NCBI GenBank assembly: GCA_033297075.1
Contig: MU858391.1
Span: 1 to 14,569, forward strand
Length of the DNA stretch: 14,569 nt
From: Rhypophila decipiens
Lineage: Eukaryota > Ascomycota > Sordariomycetes > Sordariales > Naviculisporaceae
Reading direction: 5' to 3'
A model generated the notes under the pieces. It was not told the DNA's origin. It made no database searches and saw nothing but the letters and a program-made list of their open reading frames with translations. Of the stretch, positions 9,059 through 14,569 are shown in pieces (positions within the stretch are counted from its first letter, which is position 1; each line of letters starts with the position of its first letter). The translations under genes and the position numbers were made by a program.

Positions 9059-9515
9059 GTCGGGTAAGCCCAAGGGCACAAGTGCACCAGTCGAAGATGT
9101 TGCCCTTGTGATCGCTTCTCAAGCTACCTACTGGTGACGCGGCTATAGTTTGTTGACCTGTTTGGGTCCCTGGTGGTAGGCCAACTTGTCCTGCAGAATC
9201 CCGATGATGCTTTGAAGTTGGGCCCATGATTCAAAGACTGCTCCAATGGCAACATCGTGCAACATGCAGCCACATGCAGTTACCCCTCACGACAGCGAAA
9301 CATGAATGGCGGCGAGATCCCGAGATAAGCGCTGAGGGTTTTGACGACGCTGTGATTGGATAAACCCACCACACCGGGAATATGTTGCGGCCAGATCCGG
9401 CCCGTCACTGGCATTGCCTGACTGCGATCCATCATCATTCTGGCTTTCCTTGGTCAGTTACAACATCAAGACAGACATCACAACCACAAACACGCACTTA
9501 GCAAGAGCAGCAATC
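9059..9515. promoter_or_regulatory. shared divergent promoter region of NLR and S8 protease
   Basis: The 457 bases between the two start codons must hold the promoters of both genes. Visible candidate sites are CCAAT at 9243-9247 (+ strand), ATTGG (CCAAT on the minus strand) at 9355-9359 and a GATAAG site at 9324-9329. An ACATGCAG motif is repeated twice near 9262-9280. There is no clear TATA box. An ATG at 9382 opens a 39-codon frame that closes at 9501, 14 bases before the protease start; if transcription begins upstream of it, it would be an upstream ORF. Assignments are by motif only. Confidence 0.45.
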
Positions 9516-12500
9516 ATGGCCACTCTCGGTTCCCTCGAACAATGGCGTCTCCTGGAGGGAGTGTGCCCCCTTTTCGAGTGTGGAATTCCGTGGACTTCGC
9601 GCACGAAGCGGCCGGTCGACGAACTGGTCATCAAAAACACAGCAACTCTTTTCAAAACCGGGCTTCGGAACCTAAGGCTCGTCGGGCGGCCGGATGGGTT
9701 CATCCCAGAGGATAAGAGGCTCGACGTCGACTATCAGATCGATTCACTACTTTTTCAATTGGAGACATTGCTGCAGAGTTCCGTCAAAGTAGCAAGTGAA
9801 GGTCTAGAGAAGTGCAGTGATGATGAGGTGAGCATTACTTACGTTGATAAATCGCTGCAAGCATGTATCACTGACTTTGTTTCAAATACCTTTTAGAGTG
9901 AGGATACTATATATACTGGCGATGTTGCCACAAGGTATCCCAAGCTTGTGGCTCTTCACAAGTACGTAGACCACCACAGGACCACAATTTCGACCATGGA
10001 CCCCAGTCAACTTGTTTGCCTAGACCAGGACGCTGTAAAATTCAAGAAGGTATACTACGGCATCACCGTTTGCCTCAAGACGATAGAAGGCGTGAACAAC
10101 CAAGACTCACGCGATCTCGCGTCGCCAGCCCAACAGAGCAGAGCGCGGGCTGGCGTCAGTCAACTCAGCAGTTCATTTCAAACTCACTCGCGCCGCTTGT
10201 TTGGATCTCTGGTGGGCCATATCAGCCCTTGCGTGTCCAGGGGGGCCAGGCACGAAGCCATGCTTCAGCTCAAGTACCTCGAACACCGCGGGGACCCAAT
10301 ACAAAGCCCCGAGCTCTCGTTGCTGCTGGCCTTATGCCCGGATCAAGGACTCTGGCAGCAAACACAGTGCAGCGAGCTTCAAGACCAAGAGTATGAACGC
10401 TACTGTTAAATTACGGAATCATCAAAGCTGACCAGTAGGCAGGGAAGATGAGGATTGTATAGAAGAGGTCAGGGTGGGCCACCTCTGCAGCCACGCTAAG
10501 ATAGCACATGACAACAACCAGATCTTTCGCATTCAGTTGGGTGTGGATCGCGTCCTGGACGCATCCGATGATGCATACCGACCGGACAACCCGGGAGCCA
10601 CACCTATAGTTTCATTGTCTGACCTCGTTGCCAAAGGCCTGTTCAAGGACCAAAGCAAGGTTTTCCCCGACGACAAGAGAGTCCTTGCATACACACTTGG
10701 CCACGCCTTGTTGAACTTATACGAAAGCGACTGGCTTCAAAGACTGTGGACGCTGGAAAACATTTTTCTTCCCTTTGTGGCAGACACCAACATGGTTTAC
10801 AACATCCACCAGCCGTATATTGTTTGCAGTCTCTCCATGGAAAGGCCGGCGCTCGGGACGCTGGATGCTCTGCACAAGTATCCCCTGATTCTGTCGTTTG
10901 CTAAACTGCTCTGGGAGATCGAGACGGGAGAGCAAGTGCACCAACAGACGTGGAGGAAATACAAAAATGGGCAGCCTAGCCTCTGGTGGACATTGAAGGG
11001 ATACTTTAAAACCGATGCCAAGCTGCGAGTCATTGGCGGATACCGAAAGGCGATCGAGGCCTGCCTCGACTTCTCGGCCCGCTTTGAGAGGGAGCGGAAT
11101 CGGAACTCGACAACGACAGTCCAGCACGCCATCCTCAAGTACATTGTGCACGAGCTCGAGACTGAGGTCTACTTGGACGAGCGAAATGAGAGGTGGGGAA
11201 AATGCAACATTGGCTTGCCCGCTGCCTACGCCATTTCAACCCGTGTCTCCGGCGACCGGGATAAGGCGTCTAGCCTTGACATGTCCCCTGGACGAGCAGC
11301 ATCTCCTACCGGTACGGCTGCCTCTTTTCGGCAAAATCCCCCCCGTACGTCGAGAGTTGTGGCAGTTCCTGTCAAGCATGGAGCCATAACAAAGCCCATT
11401 CAGGACACAGCCGCTGGTCTGGGAATCACCCGCCCTTCCACAAGAGGCAGCCCAAGTAACAAGCTACCAGCATCTCGAAGGCCACCGCTACGGCCTAACC
11501 ACACAGCTCACAAGCCACCGCTGCCAGCCAGAGGGGTATCGGACAACCAGAAGACGACACAGAAACACCGAAAACAATCTCGAGTAGTCCAAAGAACACA
11601 TGGAAACAACCGTTCTACCTTGCCATCCCCTCCCCTTCCAGGGCGGAGTGTATCGCCAATTCCGGTCCATGGACGCAGCAGTGAATCTGAGGATGACGGC
11701 AAGCAAGATTCTCCAAGCAGGAACACCAACAGTAAGACCCCTAATGCCTCCCTGTTACGCAAATCAACTTACATCTCTCCAAGACAAGGTCATAAAGGTA
11801 AAATCGGGGTTCGGACACACGAGGCTTTTTAGCTGTACGGATGCAAGGTGAGTTGTCTAATTCCAACCATGGTATAGAAAGCGGCTGAGACTGAAGGCTC
11901 TAGCGTGCAAATTTCCGCCGAGACCTTCGACTACCTGAACAAGACGGTCGACGAATACTGGCAACATTGGGAGAAGGACAAGGCAATCAAGGTTGCCATC
12001 CTCGACACCGGGATTGACATTGAGCATGCTGATTTCAAGCGGGCGAGAACCAAAACCTTTACAGGCCCACAAAGAAACATTCCAAATCCACCGGAAGGCG
12101 AAACGGCCCAGAAGGCTCGCATCATAGCCTGCAACAACTTTTGTCCCGGCCAAGAAGAAACAGACGTCAGCGATGTTGACGGCCATGGCACACAAGTTGC
12201 AGGTATCATCTTGCGACTTGCACCTCACGCTCAGCTCTATATCGCCCGTATATGCGCTGGAGATGCGAACCGAGGGCTCCCGCCAGAGAAACAAGTCTCG
12301 ATGGAGAGGAAGATATATGACACGCCACAGCCAGAGATAGTAGAGAGGGTAGGTGGAGATTACTCCTAGGACATAGTTCCCATTTCTAATGTGAAGCCTT
12401 CTCTCAACAGGCAATCGAATGGGCCCTCGAAATCGGAGTTGACATCATCAACATGTCCCTGGGCTTCCGCAACTGCCCGGAAACCAAGTTGAAGGGCGTC

Positions 12501-13052
12501 CGCCGCGCCCTTGAAAAGGCCCAGGAACAAAAGGTTGTCGTCTTTGCAGCTACATCCAATGAAGGGCTGCACGAGCCAGTAGCATGGCCGGCGTGCGATC
12601 GGCAGTATGCCCTTGGCATCCACTCGTGCGGCGACAGCGGGAGGAAGGCTTCAGACTTTAATGCGCTGCCTTCAATACATGGTGAGAACTTCATGGTGGT
12701 TGGCGAGAATATTCTATCACAGTGGCCGACGGATAAGGGTGGTGGGTTTCGAGTTGCCACTGGCACCTCATTTGCAGCGCCTGTTGCCAGCGCCATCGGG
12801 GTTTTGATCCTGCAGTTTACGCGGCAGAAGCTGTGCAAGCTACACCACCAAAGCGTCGGCAAACTCATCCGACTGGAGGATCTCTGGACCAACGTGGGTA
12901 TGATGAAGGTATTGCGAGCCATCAGCACGCTCGTGGATGACGAGTTCTGGTCCATCAGCCCCAAGCTGTTTTGGAGAGATGCGCTCCCTAGCGGACGTGA
13001 CAAAATACAGCAGGCGTGGGACGTCATTGAGGTTGCTCTTCAGGTTAGCTGA
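9516..13052 (+). CDS. DUF7580 / subtilisin-like (peptidase S8) protein
   Basis: An intracellular-type subtilase of about 1081 aa with no signal peptide. Predicted exons are 9516-9827, 9897-10390, 10443-11731, 11784-11847, 11904-12348 and 12411-13052. Introns 1 (GTGAGC...TTTTAG), 2 (52 bp, GTATGA...GGCAG) and 5 (62 bp, GTAGGT...CAACAG) are phase-consistent. The 11732-11903 part is less sure because the upstream frame meets TAG at 11830. Residues 1-270 are a helical N-terminal region. Residues 325-520 match DUF7580 (VSLSDLVAKGLF, RVLAYTLGHALLNLYESDWL, FAKLLWEIETGE). Residues about 520-700 are a Pro/Ser/Arg-rich linker. The protease domain has Asp754 (AILDTGID), His814 (DGHGTQVAG), an oxyanion Asn918 (AATSNEG) and Ser988 (GTSFAAP), so the triad is intact. 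The layout resembles the HET-Q2-type protease partners of fungal gasdermins. Its likely substrate is the gasdermin-like product next door, inferred from position. Confidence 0.85.
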
Positions 13053-13104
13053 GATGCCTATGGCTTATCTAGAAGCGCTGTAAAATATCCAATTCGCTTG
13101 CACC

Positions 13105-13151
13105 TGTCAGAATATTCGGTGTCGCTCGGAAGAATACATGTTCCTGTTTGT
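13105..13151 (+). repeat. 47-bp direct repeat, left copy
   Basis: Begins TGTCAGAATATTCGGTGTCG and ends CATGTTCCTGTTTG. It is repeated at 14429-14475 with a single visible mismatch (C to T at the 21st base). The two copies bracket the gasdermin-like gene in the same orientation. Flanking bases do not match beyond the repeat. Confidence 0.85.
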
Positions 13152-13251
13152 GAGGGATTTGTCATCAATTGGAAATCTTGATAATCATCTTTGTCATTGG
13201 CTTAGTCATGTTTGAGATTGGTATTGCACCATGTATAGTTATAAGAGAGCT

Positions 13252-13270
13252 TCTCTGGCGAAGCCAGAGA
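13252..13270. terminator. 8-bp hairpin between convergent genes
   Basis: TCTCTGGC, a GAA loop, then GCCAGAGA form a perfect stem between two convergent stop codons. It could fold in either 3' UTR. Fungal polymerase II does not need a stem-loop to terminate, so a role in 3'-end formation or RNA stability is only a guess. Confidence 0.25.
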
Positions 13271-13337
13271 GCAGAGGAGGAGGATCAATTCAATCACAAT
13301 CAATTCAAGAAGCAAGTGCCATATTCCCACAGCACCA

Positions 13338-14207
13338 TTATGCGCTTGCAGGAGAGCTGCTTGACACATCATCCGTCACTTCAAAAGTAAAAAGATCCCT
13401 TGTTTCGGGGTCTTCGTCCTCAAACCACTCAAACGTAGGAATAAACACCACTCCATCGTCACCACCCCCAGACTTGTCTCCATCCCGACCAAACAGCGCC
13501 GAGTCCGTGAAATTCCCCTTGTCATCAAGTCTCCCACGCAACTTGGAGTAAAAGAATTCGCGCACGCGATACGCAAAGTCGCACGCCTCATCAACTTCAA
13601 ACTCAGTCTCGGTCCCCGCATCACGCCGCCTCTCAAAAGTCGCCTCGGCTTCACCAAGACCACCAGGGAGCGCTGCAACGGCGCTCGCCTCGATGGAACG
13701 GCCCGCCGACTTTCCCTCGCGGACCGATAGCTGACCCGCTGTCGCAGTCCCGACAACGACATACAGAGACTTGCCGAAGGCGCCCTTCCTCGCGTACTCT
13801 TGCACTCTCTTGTGCCGGAGCGCTTCGTCCATGTACTCCTTGCTCGGAATGAAGACGGTAGCACGCACATCAACGGCATCAACACTGGTTGAGACGTTGC
13901 GCTCGCGGCCCGCTCCGGCGGATGCTCCGAGCTCTGTGTTAAACAGCGCGGCGATGGCGGGAACGGCTTTGGCGAGGAAGCTGTCGGATATGCGCAGTTC
14001 TGCGTCAACGTGGCGTTTGACAGCGGCCGAAGCGTCGCGCTTGCTTTCGGCGGGGATGGGCGGGATGGCGTCTAGGTTGAGGGATGATTCTAGGTCTGCT
14101 GGGTCGGTGAGGATGCTGCCGAGACGCATGATGGAGCCGGGCGTTTCCGGGTAGCGCGGCACTACCCAGAGCATTGGGCCGGTGATTTGTCCTGGGCGTT
14201 GGGACAT
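13338..14207 (-). CDS. gasdermin-like protein (HET-Q1/RCD-1 type)
   Basis: A single-exon gene of 289 aa with an ATG at 14207 and TAA at 13338. Fungal gasdermin-like proteins stay inactive until a short C-terminal segment is cut off, then form membrane pores and kill the cell, usually in allorecognition. Visible family-like blocks in order are PGSIMRLGSILTDP (23-36), VRATVFIPSKEYMDEAL (114-130), GKSLYVVVGTATAGQLSV (145-162), DFAYRVREFFYS (210-221) and FTDSALFG (233-240). The length fits the family (about 250-290 aa). The tail from about 241 is strongly acidic (about 14 Asp/Glu against 3 Arg/Lys) and ends in a Ser-rich stretch, as expected for a removable inhibitory tail, although the cleavage site cannot be read from sequence. 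There is no signal peptide. The gene lies 285 bp from the S8 protease, tail to tail, and is bracketed by a 47-bp direct repeat. The family call rests on remembered motifs, so an unnamed fungal family is the alternative. Confidence 0.72.
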   Translation of the reverse strand: MSQRPGQITGPMLWVVPRYPETPGSIMRLGSILTDPADLESSLNLDAIPPIPAESKRDASAAVKRHVDAELRISDSFLAKAVPAIAALFNTELGASAGAGRERNVSTSVDAVDVRATVFIPSKEYMDEALRHKRVQEYARKGAFGKSLYVVVGTATAGQLSVREGKSAGRSIEASAVAALPGGLGEAEATFERRRDAGTETEFEVDEACDFAYRVREFFYSKLRGRLDDKGNFTDSALFGRDGDKSGGGDDGVVFIPTFEWFEDEDPETRDLFTFEVTDDVSSSSPASA

Positions 14208-14323
14208 CTTATTGTTGCTGTCGTGGTAGTTGGGTTGGTATGAGGGTGAAGGGATGATTGCTGCCTGTGATATTGTTGGGGGTTCAGGCCATGCAATGCA
14301 GGCTTACAGCTGCTGGCATGGGG

Positions 14324-14414
14324 GGGCCCATAGGGACACGGGTACCCGTGTCTCTAAAATTTTACGGGTACCCGTGTGCATTATGTAAGCCCTCTATCCC
14401 ACCCCACCCCACCC
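14324..14414. repeat. GGGTACCCG-rich repeat, copy 1
   Basis: Starts GGGCCCATAGG, then has ACGGGTACCCGT twice around a TAAAATTTTA core, then ATTATGTAAGCC and a run of CCACC units. It matches the copy at 14475-14569 in order and spacing with many substitutions. Both halves contain self-complementary CGGGTACCCG blocks. It lies upstream of the gasdermin-like start (14207), so it may sit in or near that promoter. Confidence 0.7.
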
Positions 14415-14428
14415 CACACCACTGTAGT

Positions 14429-14475
14429 TGTCAGAATATTCGGTGTCGTTCGGAAGAATACATGTTCCTGTTTGG
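14429..14475 (+). repeat. 47-bp direct repeat, right copy
   Basis: Same sequence and orientation as 13105-13151 with one mismatch; the copies are 1324 bp apart. It abuts the second GGGTACCCG-rich repeat, whereas the left copy is not followed by one. Confidence 0.85.
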
Positions 14476-14569
14476 GGGCCCAATAGGTTCGCGGGTACCC
14501 GCGAATCTAAAATTTCGCGGGTCCCGCCAATGTTACGTAAGCCAGCAATTCCACCCCAACCACCAAACT
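14475..14569. repeat. GGGTACCCG-rich repeat, copy 2 (reaches window edge)
   Basis: GGGGCCCAATAGG, then CGCGGGTACCCGCG, a TCTAAAATTT core, CGCGGGTCCCGC, then ATGTTACGTAAGCC and CCACCCC. It is the same module as 14324-14414, with CGCGGG replacing ACACGGG. The second palindrome is disrupted (GGGTCCCG). Similar palindromic GGTACCC blocks occur in subterminal repeats of some hAT-like elements, but I cannot confirm a family here, and the array may continue beyond the window. Confidence 0.65.

Larger units (their letters stand above)
13053..13337. other. tail-to-tail intergenic region
   Basis: 285 bases separate the stop codons of the S8 protease (+) and the gasdermin-like gene (-). The region must carry both 3' UTRs. 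It contains one copy of the 47-bp direct repeat (13105-13151) and a hairpin at 13252-13270. I see no gene; an open frame of 73 codons at 13169-13390 overlaps the end of the gasdermin-like gene and has no signature. Confidence 0.5.

Noticed and set aside
11848..11877. Intron from GTGAGT at 11848 to TAG at 11877
   Set aside because: At 30 bp it is shorter than fungal introns normally are, and it would leave the in-frame TAG at 11830 in the upstream exon.

Overview
The window looks like nuclear DNA of a filamentous ascomycete (Pezizomycotina, probably Sordariomycetes). The evidence is short introns (52-95 bp) with GTRAG-type donors, pyrimidine-rich leaders and TATA/CCAAT promoters, together with protein families typical of that group: a zinc-finger/NB-ARC/TPR NLR, a DUF7580-type subtilisin and a fungal gasdermin-like protein. 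I cannot name the species. No tRNA, rRNA, CRISPR or bacterial-type feature was seen.

Layout. (1) Bases 1-1390 are non-coding, with two small imperfect tandem repeats and a TATA box. (2) About 1591-2652 (+) encodes a Myb/SANT plus chromodomain protein whose start is unresolved. (3) 2653-4929 is gene-free and repeat-rich. It holds an array of at least 13 copies of a 16-bp palindrome (consensus TTTCTGCCGGCAGAAA) at 2872-3911 and a 634-bp foldback element with long inverted arms at 3956-4589. (4) 4930-9058 (-) is a three-exon NLR of 1321 aa. (5) 9059-9515 is a promoter region shared by two divergent genes. (6) 9516-13052 (+) is a multi-exon DUF7580/peptidase S8 protein of about 1081 aa with an intact Asp-His-Ser triad. 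(7) 13338-14207 (-) is an intronless 289-aa gasdermin-like protein, tail to tail with the protease. (8) A 47-bp direct repeat brackets the gasdermin-like gene, and a GGGTACCCG-rich repeat occurs twice at the right edge.

How the genes may work together. In Podospora, the gasdermin-like HET-Q1 is activated by proteolysis by the neighbouring subtilisin-like HET-Q2 in heterokaryon incompatibility, and fungal gasdermin genes are often next to protease genes. The S8 protease and gasdermin-like gene here fit that arrangement, and an NLR shares the protease promoter region. The likely reading is a compact regulated cell-death or allorecognition locus: NLR sensor, protease activator, pore-forming executor. 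The protease and gasdermin-like calls rest on motifs in the sequence. The functional link to the NLR is inference from position.
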